Shown here: positions 32,948 through 41,799 of the stretch, one piece after another
How positions within the stretch are numbered: the first letter of the stretch is position 1
How the letters are laid out: each line of letters starts with the position of its first letter
Source of the DNA: a bacterium
GTDB taxonomy: Bacteria; Planctomycetota; UBA11346
Reading direction: 5' to 3'
Assembly (NCBI GenBank): GCA_020047915.1
Contig: JAIFND010000151.1
Span: 1-44,853 of the forward strand
DNA: 44,853 nt
Notes under the pieces: generated by a model
The model's input: only the letters and a program-made list of their open reading frames with translations
Database searches by the model: none
Told to the model about the DNA's origin: nothing
Translations under genes and position numbers: made by a program

Positions 32948-34132
32948 TCAGAGGCGTTCCGGCTTGCTGATGAACTCGGCGATGCGGTTGATCAGACGAG
33001 CGGCATCGCCGCCATCAGCGATGCGGTGATCGAAGGTCAGGGTCAGTTCGATCCGGCGCACGCGATCCCAGGTCTTGGTCGCCGGGTTCCACTCCGGCTG
33101 GTTCTGCGGCGCGCTGAGGCCGAGAATGACGCTGTGGCCGGGCAACGGGATGGGCGTCGCCCAGGTCAGGCCGAAGACGCCGTAGTTGCTGACCGACGCC
33201 ACCGCCTCGCCCGCATCGGCCATCTTGCCGGCGCGCGCCTTCTCGATGACGTCTTCGACCGCCGTGGTCAGTTCCGGCAGGCCAAGTTCATCGACCTTGC
33301 GGATCACCGGGGTCAGCACGCCATCGCCCACTTCGACCGCGACTGCCAGATCGATCGTCCCCGGCGTGTGCATGCGGTTGCCGTACAGTCGCTTGGCGAA
33401 GGGACTGCCGGCCTTCAGCCCGAGGGCCAGGGCGCGCAGCGCGTAGACCGTCAGGCTGGGGCGGCCAGCGACGGTGCGGCGGTGCGCCAGCACGCTGTCC
33501 ACCTGCACCGAGGTCGCGACCGTGGCGAGGGGCCTGGTCCACGAGCGGGTCATCGCCGCGGCGACCGCCTGGCGGATCGGCGGCATTGGTTCGCCATGCG
33601 CCAGATAGCGGTCGATGTCGGCGGCGGTGATCCGGCCGCCGGCCCCGGTGCCGGTGATGAACGAGAGGTCGGAGGTCTTCAGGCCGCTTTCCGCGACCTT
33701 GGCGCGCACGCGCGGCGACAGGAACGAACGCTCGCCGCTGCCGGCCATCAAGCTGGGCGGTGCGATGCGACCGCCATCGTCGCCACTGCGGCCCGAGGGA
33801 CGCAACTGGTTGGGGCGCGGCGCGCGCGGCTTGGGCGGGGCACCGACGTCATGCACGTTGGCCAGGGCCGGGGTCGCAGGCGCGGCCTGGGCGGCGGGAT
33901 CGCCGACATGGCCGAGCACCTCGCCGACCTTCAGCACATCGCCAGGCTTGGCGCTGATCTCGACCAGCACGCCATCGGCCGGGGCGGCCACGGTCAGCAG
34001 CGACTTCTCGGTCTGCACCTCGACCAGTTCCTGTTCGGCCTTCACCGCCTGGCCGGGCTGGACCAGCCAGGAGACCACGGTCGCCTCGGCTGCGGCTTCG
34101 CCAAGCTGGGGCATGCGGATCGCGACGCGCAT
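32948..34132 (-). CDS. 2-oxoacid dehydrogenase E2 (dihydrolipoyl acyltransferase)
   Basis: 394 residues. The single lipoyl domain covers about 1-78, with the lipoylated Lys in VQTEKSLLTV. A flexible Ala/Pro/Gly linker follows, then the E1/E3-binding domain at about 135-180 (FLSPRVRAKVAESGLKTSDL, GTGAGGRITAADIDRYLA). The catalytic domain ends with TFDHRIADGGDAARLI, holding the DHR..DG active site. The linker region and binding domain are shorter than in many PDH E2s. The ATG at 34132 lies one base past the E1-beta stop. Acyl specificity (pyruvate or branched-chain) is not decided by sequence; the fabH context favours branched-chain. Confidence 0.9.
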   Translation of the reverse strand: MRVAIRMPQLGEAAAEATVVSWLVQPGQAVKAEQELVEVQTEKSLLTVAAPADGVLVEISAKPGDVLKVGEVLGHVGDPAAQAAPATPALANVHDVGAPPKPRAPRPNQLRPSGRSGDDGGRIAPPSLMAGSGERSFLSPRVRAKVAESGLKTSDLSFITGTGAGGRITAADIDRYLAHGEPMPPIRQAVAAAMTRSWTRPLATVATSVQVDSVLAHRRTVAGRPSLTVYALRALALGLKAGSPFAKRLYGNRMHTPGTIDLAVAVEVGDGVLTPVIRKVDELGLPELTTAVEDVIEKARAGKMADAGEAVASVSNYGVFGLTWATPIPLPGHSVILGLSAPQNQPEWNPATKTWDRVRRIELTLTFDHRIADGGDAARLINRIAEFISKPERL

Positions 34133-34133
34133 A

Positions 34134-35105
34134 TCAGTACTTCGCCAACTCGAGGGCCGCCTGCACGATCGCTTGGTCGTCGGGATGGTGCTCGGCGAAG
34201 AGTTCGGGGTGGAAGGGGATCGGAGTGTCGCGCGCCGCAAGGCGCACCGGCGGCGCGTCGAGGTAGGCGAAGCCCTTCTCGGCGACCAGAGCCGCGACCT
34301 CGGCGGTCGGGCCGCCGAAGGGGAAGCCTTCGCTGGCGATGATGATGCGGCCGGTGCGCGCCAGCGAGGCGAGGATGGTCTCCTCGTCGAGCGGCCGCAC
34401 GCAGCGCAGATCGACCACCTCGGCCGAGATGTTGTGGTCGCTCTCCAGCACCGCGGCAGCAGCGGTGGCGTGATGGACCATCCCGCTGTACGCGACGATG
34501 GTCAGGTCGTCACCCTGGCGGCGCACCACCGCGCGGCCGAGACCGGGATGCTCGGCGACGCGCGGATCGAATTCGGCTTCGAGGTGGTAGTAGAGGTACT
34601 TGTGTTCGAGGAAGGCGACCGGATCACGGCAGGCTACCGCATCCTTGAGCATGAAGTAGGCGTCGGCGACGGTGGCCGGCGCGACCACCACCAGGCCGGG
34701 ATGGTTGGACAGCCAGGTCTCGGGCATCTGGCAGTGGAACGGCCCGCCGCCAGGGGTGCCGCCCACCGGCAGGCGGGCGACGATCGGACAGGGGCGGCCG
34801 GTGCGGTAGAAGATCGAGCCGGCGTGGTTGACCAGCTGATTGAAGGCGACGGAGGCGAAATCGGCGAACTGGTATTCGACGATCGGGCGCATGCCGTCCA
34901 TCGCGGCGCCGATCGCCAGGCCGGTCATCGCGTCCTCGGAGATCGGGCTGTTCAGCACCCGGCCGGGGAAGCGCTCGGACAGTCCCTTGGTCGCCTTGAA
35001 GGCGCCGCCGAAGGGGCCGGCGATGTCCTGGCCGTAGATGAACACCCGCTGATCGTCGGCGAGCAGCTCGGCAAGGGCGAGCCGGATGGCTTCGAGGTAT
35101 TTCAC
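34134..35105 (-). CDS. 2-oxoacid dehydrogenase E1 beta subunit
   Basis: 323 residues. RVFIYGQDIAGPFGGAFKAT, NSPISEDAMTGLAIGAAMDGMRPIVEYQFADF, YSGMVHHATAAAAVLE and VVDLRCVRPLDEETI follow the E1-beta family (transketolase pyrimidine and C-terminal domains). It pairs with E1-alpha to decarboxylate a 2-oxoacid and acylate the E2 lipoyl group. Its start overlaps the E1-alpha stop by four bases. Confidence 0.93.
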   Translation of the reverse strand: MKYLEAIRLALAELLADDQRVFIYGQDIAGPFGGAFKATKGLSERFPGRVLNSPISEDAMTGLAIGAAMDGMRPIVEYQFADFASVAFNQLVNHAGSIFYRTGRPCPIVARLPVGGTPGGGPFHCQMPETWLSNHPGLVVVAPATVADAYFMLKDAVACRDPVAFLEHKYLYYHLEAEFDPRVAEHPGLGRAVVRRQGDDLTIVAYSGMVHHATAAAAVLESDHNISAEVVDLRCVRPLDEETILASLARTGRIIIASEGFPFGGPTAEVAALVAEKGFAYLDAPPVRLAARDTPIPFHPELFAEHHPDDQAIVQAALELAKY

Positions 35106-36097
35106 GCCGACCTCACATGGACGAGATCCCGTTCGCAGCGCGCCGACCAGTCCTCGGTCGCCGCCTCCGGCTGCGGCTCGGCGCGCGCCTGCTCGACGGC
35201 GGCTTCGATCTGGCGGCGGGCCTCGTCGCGGATCGCCGCAACCGCGGCGGCATCGAGGACACCCTGCTGGATCAGCGAGCGCTCGAACATCTGCAGGCAG
35301 TCGCCGAAGCGGCTCTTCACGTCCTCGGGGACGTAGCTGGCGTCATCGTGGGTGCCATGCCCAGCCAGACGCAGCAGGTCGGCGACGACCAGCTGCGGTC
35401 CCTTGCCGGCCCGGGCGGCGGCGACCGCGGCCCCGACCGTGGCGAGGCAGGCATCCGCGTCGGTGCCATCGCAGCGGTGGCCCGCCACGCCATAGCCGAT
35501 CGCGCGATCGACCAGATGCTTGCAGGCGTAGGTCCGGTCGCTGGTCGTCGAGTAGGCGAACTGGTTGTCGGCAACCAGCAGGATGAAGGGCAGGCGCTCG
35601 ACCGCAGCGATGTTCATCGCCTCGTGCAGCGCACCCGTGTTCATCCCGCCATCGCCGATCGAGGCGATGCCGACCGACAGGTCGCCCGGCTTCTGCTTGC
35701 CGGTCAGCCGCCGGCTGAGCAGCACGCCGATCACCGGCGCGGCCATCGCCCCGAGGTGGCTGATCATCGGCAGCAGACCGGCTCCCCAGTCGCCGCGATG
35801 CACATTGCCGTCGCGGCCACGCATGGGGCCGGTGCGCCGGCCGAGCACCGTCCGGGCGACATCGAGGGGCGTCTCGCCGTAGCCGAAACGGCCGGCCTGA
35901 TCGCGGATCAGCGGGGCGAACACATCGCCTGGGCGCAGCTGGATGCCGGCCGCGCCGCTGAGCGCCTCCTGGCCGCGACCGACGAACACGCTGCCGGCCA
36001 CCTCATTCTGGGCCTTGAGTTTGGCCATGCGGTCGTCGCAAGTGCGGGCCAGCACCATGACCTTGAACAGCCGGATCCGTTCGGCGTTGTCGCTCAT
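35102..36097 (-). CDS. 2-oxoacid dehydrogenase E1 alpha subunit
   Basis: 331 residues. The thiamine-diphosphate motif GDGGMNTGALHEAMN begins near residue 147, and PFILLVADNQFAYST follows, closing the GDG...NN-type site with N-Q in place of N-N. RGQEALSGAAGIQL and HGTHDDASYVPEDV match E1-alpha of pyruvate and branched-chain complexes. No E3 (lipoamide dehydrogenase) gene is present in the window. Stop and start overlaps of four bases on both sides couple it to fabH and E1-beta. Confidence 0.93.
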   Translation of the reverse strand: MSDNAERIRLFKVMVLARTCDDRMAKLKAQNEVAGSVFVGRGQEALSGAAGIQLRPGDVFAPLIRDQAGRFGYGETPLDVARTVLGRRTGPMRGRDGNVHRGDWGAGLLPMISHLGAMAAPVIGVLLSRRLTGKQKPGDLSVGIASIGDGGMNTGALHEAMNIAAVERLPFILLVADNQFAYSTTSDRTYACKHLVDRAIGYGVAGHRCDGTDADACLATVGAAVAAARAGKGPQLVVADLLRLAGHGTHDDASYVPEDVKSRFGDCLQMFERSLIQQGVLDAAAVAAIRDEARRQIEAAVEQARAEPQPEAATEDWSARCERDLVHVRSA

Positions 36098-37092
36098 CCG
36101 CGCCCCCAGGTGAGATAGATCGCCCCCCAGGTCAGGCCGCCGCCGAAGGCGACGAGCAGGATCCGGGTGCCGGGCTGCAGGCGTCCTGCCGTCTGAGCAT
36201 CGGCCAGCGCGAGCGGGATGGTGGCGGCGGTGGTGTTGCCGAGGCGGTCGAGATTGATCATGACCCTGTCCATCGGCACGCCGATGCGCTCGGCGGTGGG
36301 CTGGATGATGCGCAGGTTGGCCTGATGCGGCACGACCAGATCGATGTCGGCAGCACTCAGGCCGTGCGTCTTCATCAGGCTGGTGGCGACCTCAGCCATG
36401 CGCCGCACGGCATGCGTGAACACCATCTTGCCGTTCTGCTTGAGGAAGTGCTCGCCGCGCGCCAGGGCCTCGGGGGTGGCGGGGCGCGCCGAGCCCGAGC
36501 ACGGGATGCATAGTTCCTCGGCCGGACCACCGTCGCTATGCATCTCGATGCCGATGACGCCCGGGCCATCAGCAGGACCGGCCTCGACCAGCACCGCACC
36601 GCAGCCGTCGCCGAACAGCACGCAGGTGTTGCGGTCGTTCCAATCGACCACCGAACTCATCACGTCGCCACCGACCACCAGGATGCGCTTGGCGCGGCCG
36701 GACTCGATCCAGGTGGTGGCGTTGGCCAGGGCGGCGACGAAGCCGTTGCAGGCGTTGATCACATCGAAGGCCCAGGCCCGCGTCGCACCGATGCGATGCT
36801 GCAGCAGGTTGGCGGTGGCCGGCATGACCATGTCGGCGGTGATGCTGGCCACGATGATGCCGTCGAGCGTGTCGGCCCCCACCCCGGCCTGTTCGAGGCA
36901 GCGGCGCGCGGCGGGTTCGGCAAGGTGCATCAAGCCCTGGCCGGGCTCGACGATGCGGCGCTCACGGATGCCGGTGCGGCTGACGATCCACTCGTCGGAC
37001 GAGTTGATACGGCTGGCCAGCTCGGCATTGGTGAGCCGACGCTCGGGTAGAGCGGAACCGATGGCGACGACCTGGGCGCGGGCTGCGTTCAT
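36094..37092 (-). CDS. fabH: beta-ketoacyl-ACP synthase III
   Basis: 332 residues. The catalytic triad is Cys in VINACNGFVAAL near 113, His in VVPHQANLRII and Asn in NTTAATIPLAL. SDEWIVSRTGIRERRI is the FabH signature. It condenses an acyl-CoA primer with malonyl-ACP to begin fatty acid synthesis. Overlap with the E1-alpha gene (four bases) couples primer-forming dehydrogenase and primer-using synthase, which points to branched-chain or otherwise odd primers. It is the first gene of the four-gene unit. TAGCAT lies 18 bases upstream of the ATG. Confidence 0.94.
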   Translation of the reverse strand: MNAARAQVVAIGSALPERRLTNAELASRINSSDEWIVSRTGIRERRIVEPGQGLMHLAEPAARRCLEQAGVGADTLDGIIVASITADMVMPATANLLQHRIGATRAWAFDVINACNGFVAALANATTWIESGRAKRILVVGGDVMSSVVDWNDRNTCVLFGDGCGAVLVEAGPADGPGVIGIEMHSDGGPAEELCIPCSGSARPATPEALARGEHFLKQNGKMVFTHAVRRMAEVATSLMKTHGLSAADIDLVVPHQANLRIIQPTAERIGVPMDRVMINLDRLGNTTAATIPLALADAQTAGRLQPGTRILLVAFGGGLTWGAIYLTWGRG

Positions 37093-37228
37093 GCTGGTAT
37101 GCGGGGCGGCATGCTAAGGACCGCCACCCTGCCGCAACCGCGGCCCGCAAGTCCATGCCCGGATTGGAGGTGCGCGTGCATCACGGCGCCGGTCCAGGGC
37201 TCTCGCTGGGGATGAATCATGCCACGCG

Positions 37229-37242
37229 GGTCAGTACTGACC
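37229..37242. promoter_or_regulatory. perfect 14-bp palindrome upstream of fabH
   Basis: GGTCAGTACTGACC, without spacer, in the 158-bp gap between the fabH start (37092) and the AraC stop (37251). It is 137 bp upstream of fabH and looks like a repressor site. Binding protein unknown. Confidence 0.4.
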
Positions 37243-37250
37243 AATCCAGC

Positions 37251-38066
37251 TCAAGCGTGCCCACTGCGCAATCCGGGCGTCCGGCCGGTATGCCGACGAT
37301 ACCAGCGCACGAAATGGCTGTCATCACGGAAGCCGCAACGCCGGGCGACCATCTTGACCGGCAGGTAGGGATCGGCGAGCAGAGTGGCGGCGCGCTCGAC
37401 GGTACGCTGGTCGAGCCAGTCTCCAGGACTGCAGCCGAGGTGGGACTGGAACAGACGGTCGGTCTGCCTGCGGGACAGGCCGGTCGCGGCGGACAAGGCC
37501 GGCCAGGGCGCCGGGGCGATGCGTCCGTGCCCACGCAAGACGGCCAGGGCCGCCTCGACCCGGGCATCGCGGGCCTCGCTGGCCGGCAGGCTCCAGCCGG
37601 AGGCCAGGCAGCACTCCCACCAGGCGGCCACGGCGGCGGCGAAAAGGGCCGCCCGGCGCATCGGGGAATCGCCGTCCGTCGTCGCGGACAACGCTGCCAT
37701 GTCACGGGCCAGGGGCCCCTCGCCCGGCAGGCGGCGCGGCGGGCAGGAGGCGAAAGGGCGGCGGCCATCCTCGCGCCCCACCACCAGACGTAGTGACAGG
37801 AGATGCGCGCCGGGCGTGAAGCGCTGGGTCCGGCGCAATCCCGCCGGGACGAGGACGAGATCCCCGGCGTTCGCGACCAGGCGTCCGCCGGCATGGATGA
37901 GCTGCACCGAGCCCTGCCGCATGACCCAGACGCACCAGCAGGCGTCGAGATGATCGACGGCATTGCCGCCTGCGGGGACAACCGCGTCGTAACAGCGTTC
38001 CAGCGTAGCCTGGACAACGGTTCCCGCCAAGCCTACTCGGATCGATTCCTGGGCCATGATGTCCAT
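37251..38066 (-). CDS. AraC-family transcriptional regulator
   Basis: 271 residues. The N-terminal half is a cupin-like sensor (DHLDACWCVWVMRQGSVQLIH, AGDLVLVPAGLRRTQRF). The C-terminal ~100 residues carry two helix-turn-helix units (LSAATGLSRRQTDRLFQSHL, VKMVARRCGFRDDSHFVRWYRRHTGRTP). This is the layout of sugar- or metabolite-sensing AraC proteins common in gene sets for polysaccharide use. It is divergent from the FAD/HEAT protein with only 73 bp between, so it probably controls that gene. The start could be 38066 or 38057 (MAQESIRVG). Confidence 0.88.
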   Translation of the reverse strand: MDIMAQESIRVGLAGTVVQATLERCYDAVVPAGGNAVDHLDACWCVWVMRQGSVQLIHAGGRLVANAGDLVLVPAGLRRTQRFTPGAHLLSLRLVVGREDGRRPFASCPPRRLPGEGPLARDMAALSATTDGDSPMRRAALFAAAVAAWWECCLASGWSLPASEARDARVEAALAVLRGHGRIAPAPWPALSAATGLSRRQTDRLFQSHLGCSPGDWLDQRTVERAATLLADPYLPVKMVARRCGFRDDSHFVRWYRRHTGRTPGLRSGHA

Positions 38067-38139
38067 TTCATACCATGATTGTCTCAGCCGGTCCACCAGC
38101 ACCTGCCGCACCCCGCCGGCCGGTTGCCAGACTGCCGTC

Positions 38140-41025
38140 ATGACCAATCGCATCGCCATCGCCGCCTCTGTCGACCTGCTGGTGCTCGGAGGCTCGGCCG
38201 GCGCTGTCGCCTGCGCCTTGGCCGCGCGCCGCGCCGGCCTGTCGGTGCTGCTCGCCGCGCCGCTCACCGGGCTGGGCGATGACATCGCCGGCCACCTCCG
38301 GCTGCGTGCCGAGGAGGCGATCGACGACCCCCTCGCCGCGGCGCTCTTCCCCGATGGCCGCTGCCCGTCCCCGATGCACGCCAAGCGCATCTGCGAGCAG
38401 GCGGTGATCGCGGCCGGCATTGACCTGCTGCTCTCGGTCGTGCCCTGCGGCGTGGTCCGCGCCGCCGATGGCGCGATCGCCGGAGCGGTGCTGGCGCATC
38501 GCGGAGGGCGCAGCGCGGTCGCGGCCCGGACCGTCGTCGATGCCGGACGCCTCGCCCCTTTCGCGCGCCAGGCCGGCCAGTTCTTCGAGGCCTGGAACGG
38601 CGGCGTGATCGAGGTCGAGACCCGCCTGCTGGGTGTCAGCGCCGCCGAGGTCGGCGGAGAGGATCTCGGCGAGATCCTGCTGCCTGCGGCGCAGACGCCG
38701 ACGCACTATCCCCAGGCCCCGATCATCCCGCCAAGCGCAATGCCGTGGTGCCGGCGTTCGCTGCGCCTCGAACTGCCCGATCTCGGCCTCGACACTCTGC
38801 TCGGTCTGGAGACCCGCCTGCAACTGGCGGCCTTCCATCCCGCCGCCCGTGGCATGTCCGATTGGGGATTCTATGTCCCGCCGGTGGGCCTGCGGGGCCT
38901 CGCCCGATGCGACACCTGGCACGGGGCCGGTGGCCTCGATCTGCGTTGCCTCGCCAGCACCGATCCGCGTCTGTGGCTGCTGGGCGGAGCCGCCTCGGTG
39001 GGCCGCACCGTCGCCGCCCGGATGCTCGATCCGGCGGCATTGATCACCTTGGGCACGCGGCTCGGCCACCACCTCGCCAGCCACCTGCCGGACGCCACCT
39101 CGGCGGCCCAGGCCGTGCTTCCGGGCGCCGCGATCGGAGCGACCCTGCGCGGGGCGCGGGACGGATTCAGCCCGGTTGGAGCGACACGCCCCAGCATCAC
39201 CTGCGATGACGGGCAGGCACCCGAACTGGCGGCGGTCGATGTGCTCATCGCCGGTGGCGGAACCGGTGGAGCCCCGGCTGGCATCGCCGCTGCGCGCGAA
39301 GGCGCGCGCACGCTGGTCCTCGAACGTCTGCACCGCCTGGGCGGGGTCGGCACCCTCGGCCGCATCGGCCATTACTGGTTCGGCAACCGCACCGGCTTCA
39401 CTGCCGAACTCGATCAGCGCGTGTTCGCCGGCTACGGCGAACCGCGCTTTCCCGCCCAGCAGGGCGCCTGGTGGGCGCTGGAACACAAGCAGGACGCCTG
39501 GCTGCGCCTGCTGCATGAGGCCGGTGGCCGCTGCTGGTACGGCGCCCAGGTCTGCGCCGCCGCAGTCCGCGGTGGCCGCCATGTCGGCGCGTTGGTCGCC
39601 ACCCTGCATGGGGCGGGCCTGGTGCGTTCGGCTGCGGCGGTGGATGCAACCGGTTCGGCCGACCTCGCCGCCGCCGCCGGGGCCCCCTGCCGGGTCACCG
39701 CCGCCGAGCACATCGCGGTGCAGGGCACCGGCCTGCCGCCGGTCGATCCGCGCGCCGACTATCAGAACAGCGACCACGACTTCTGTGATGACAACGATGC
39801 CCGCGACGCGACCCGCATCATGGTACGTTCACGCGCCAAGTTCGCCGACGCCTGGGACGCCGCCCCGCACATCGACACCCGCGAGCGCCGGCAGATCCGC
39901 GGCCAGTACGAGCTGACCCCGCTCGACATCTGCTGCGACCGCACCTTCCCAGACGCTGTCGTGCGCGCGATGTCCAACTTCGACAGCCACGGCTTCACCG
40001 TGCACCCGGTCTTCCTGGTCCACCCGATGGACAAGAAGCCGCTGTCGGCCTGGATTCCCTACCGCGCCCTGCTTCCCCAGGGTATCGACGGCATCCTCGT
40101 CACCGGCCTGGGCATGAGCGCGCACCGCGATGCCCTGCCGGTGGTGCGCATGCAACCGGACGTACAGAACGCCGGCTTCAGCGCCGGCGTGGCGGCGGCG
40201 ATGGCCGCGCGACTGGGCGTCGGCACGGCGCAGATCGAGGTGACGGAACTGCAGCGGCGGCTGGCGGCACTCGGCCACCTCGCGCCCGAGGCGCTCGCCA
40301 TGGCTGATTCCTTTCCACTCGCGTCTGCGGCGGTCTCGGAATTGATCGGGCAGCGGCTCGGCGAACTGGTCGGCTGCGCCGCGGCCTTCTCCGCCGGTGC
40401 TGCGGCCTGGCCGGCCCTGCGCCAAGCCCTGGCCGATCCGACACGCAGCGAACGGGCGGCGTTGATCCTCGGCCTGCAGGGCGACGCCTCGGCCGCAGCG
40501 ACGCTGCGCGGACTGCTCGCCAATCGCACCTGGGATGCCGGCTGGCGCTTCACCGGCATGGGCCAGTTCGGCCGCAGCATGAGCGCGGTCGATGTCCGGC
40601 TGGTCGCGCTGGCGCATTGCGGTGAGGCCGCCGATCTCGACATCCTCGCCGCCTTCGCCGCAGGTCTGGGTGATGATGCCCCGCTGAGCCATGTCCGGGC
40701 GATCGCCTGGGCCTGCACCGTCATCGCCAGGCGGATCCCGGACTCGCCTGGCCTGGCACGCACCATCCTCAGCCGGCTCCTGCTGCGACCAGGCATGACC
40801 GGACACGCGCAGACCGACCTCGCGGCCACGATCGCGAGCGCCGACGGCAACGCCATCAACACCCAGGAGCGCGAACTCGCCCTCCGCGAACTGCACCTCG
40901 CCGCCGCGTGCTGGCGCTGTGGCGGTGGCTCTGCCGGACCACTGTTGGAAGCCTACCGCAACGGTCTGCTTGGGCACTACGCCCGCCATGCGGCGGCGGT
41001 GCTGGCGGAGTCCCCCTACGCCTGA
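38140..41025 (+). CDS. FAD-dependent oxidoreductase with two FAD domains and a HEAT-like tail
   Basis: 961 residues. The first dinucleotide-binding motif (DLLVLGGSAGAVACALAARR) is near residue 13. A second complete one (DVLIAGGGTGGAPAGIAAAREGARTLVLE, GGVGTLGRIGHYWFGN) begins near residue 367. The latter is typical of the PF12831-type FAD oxidoreductases common in planctomycetes and related phyla. From about 790 on, HEAT-like helices follow (ERAALILGLQGDASAAATLRGLL, VRLVALAHCGEAADLDILAAF, LEAYRNGLLGHYARHAAAVLA). The N-terminal FAD domain lacks much of the second domain's substrate region, so it may be a decayed duplicate. No signal peptide. The substrate is unknown. Confidence 0.85.
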   Translation: MTNRIAIAASVDLLVLGGSAGAVACALAARRAGLSVLLAAPLTGLGDDIAGHLRLRAEEAIDDPLAAALFPDGRCPSPMHAKRICEQAVIAAGIDLLLSVVPCGVVRAADGAIAGAVLAHRGGRSAVAARTVVDAGRLAPFARQAGQFFEAWNGGVIEVETRLLGVSAAEVGGEDLGEILLPAAQTPTHYPQAPIIPPSAMPWCRRSLRLELPDLGLDTLLGLETRLQLAAFHPAARGMSDWGFYVPPVGLRGLARCDTWHGAGGLDLRCLASTDPRLWLLGGAASVGRTVAARMLDPAALITLGTRLGHHLASHLPDATSAAQAVLPGAAIGATLRGARDGFSPVGATRPSITCDDGQAPELAAVDVLIAGGGTGGAPAGIAAAREGARTLVLERLHRLGGVGTLGRIGHYWFGNRTGFTAELDQRVFAGYGEPRFPAQQGAWWALEHKQDAWLRLLHEAGGRCWYGAQVCAAAVRGGRHVGALVATLHGAGLVRSAAAVDATGSADLAAAAGAPCRVTAAEHIAVQGTGLPPVDPRADYQNSDHDFCDDNDARDATRIMVRSRAKFADAWDAAPHIDTRERRQIRGQYELTPLDICCDRTFPDAVVRAMSNFDSHGFTVHPVFLVHPMDKKPLSAWIPYRALLPQGIDGILVTGLGMSAHRDALPVVRMQPDVQNAGFSAGVAAAMAARLGVGTAQIEVTELQRRLAALGHLAPEALAMADSFPLASAAVSELIGQRLGELVGCAAAFSAGAAAWPALRQALADPTRSERAALILGLQGDASAAATLRGLLANRTWDAGWRFTGMGQFGRSMSAVDVRLVALAHCGEAADLDILAAFAAGLGDDAPLSHVRAIAWACTVIARRIPDSPGLARTILSRLLLRPGMTGHAQTDLAATIASADGNAINTQERELALRELHLAAACWRCGGGSAGPLLEAYRNGLLGHYARHAAAVLAESPYA

Positions 41026-41798
41026 CGGCGGGCCTGATCGCGCACGATCGAGGAGGTCAGCAGGTCGGTCAGCGGCGGCAGCAGATCGCGGGCCAAGCCA
41101 CGGATCGAACAACTCACGACAGGCGACAACGGCGTCGCCTCGGGGTTGATCTCGACCACGGGGTAGCCGTGTTCCTGGATATCAATCGGGATCCCTGCCG
41201 CTGGCTGTACCAGGCATGAGGAGCCGATGACCAGGCAGCCGTCGGGGGCAAAGTCATGCAAATGGTCGAGGGCGGAGCGCGGCAACGCCTCGCCGAACCA
41301 CACCGAGCCGGGCCGCACCGCCGCGCCGCAGCACGGGCAGGGCATCAGGCTGAGCGCATTATCGACATGATCGTCATCCGACCAGGGACACGCGGTGCAG
41401 CGCGTGGTGAACAGGCTGCCGTGGATGTGCACCACATCGCGCACCCCGGCGCGCTCTAGCAGGTCGTCCTCGTTGGTCGTGGCGATCTGCACGCGGGCGG
41501 CTGGAAAGTGTTGCTGCAGCAGGGCGACGGCACGTTGGCCGGCATGCGGTTCGCAGCCGGCGATGTGCAGACGGCGTTCGCGGTACCAGTCCCACACCGT
41601 CTCGGGATCGCGGGCGAAGCCATCGGCGCTGGCCAGGTCCTCGGCGCGGTATTCATTCCACACCCCGCCTTCGCCACGGAAGGTCGGCACGCCGGCATCG
41701 GCGGACAGACCTGCCCCGGCGAGCAGCAGCAGGCGCCGGCACGGAGCGAGCAGGGCCGCCGCCTTGGCGATGGCGACACGGGTGCCGGAGTCGGACAT
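41016..41798 (-). CDS. sirtuin (NAD-dependent protein deacylase)
   Basis: 260 residues. NAD-binding GAGLSADAGVPTFRGEGGVW near residue 27, catalytic His in VVHIHGSLFTTRC near 125, two zinc CxxC pairs (CTAC and CPCC) and VIGSSCLVQPAAGIP are present. WDWYRERR has the Tyr-x-x-Arg pair that in class III sirtuins such as CobB/SIRT5 favours acidic acyl groups. The usual TQN.D motif reads TTNEDDLLERAG, with Thr in place of Gln. Acs, controlled by lysine acetylation, is at the other end of the window. Its 3' end overlaps the FAD gene by 10 bases. Confidence 0.9.
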   Translation of the reverse strand: MSDSGTRVAIAKAAALLAPCRRLLLLAGAGLSADAGVPTFRGEGGVWNEYRAEDLASADGFARDPETVWDWYRERRLHIAGCEPHAGQRAVALLQQHFPAARVQIATTNEDDLLERAGVRDVVHIHGSLFTTRCTACPWSDDDHVDNALSLMPCPCCGAAVRPGSVWFGEALPRSALDHLHDFAPDGCLVIGSSCLVQPAAGIPIDIQEHGYPVVEINPEATPLSPVVSCSIRGLARDLLPPLTDLLTSSIVRDQARRQA

Positions 41799-41799
41799 C

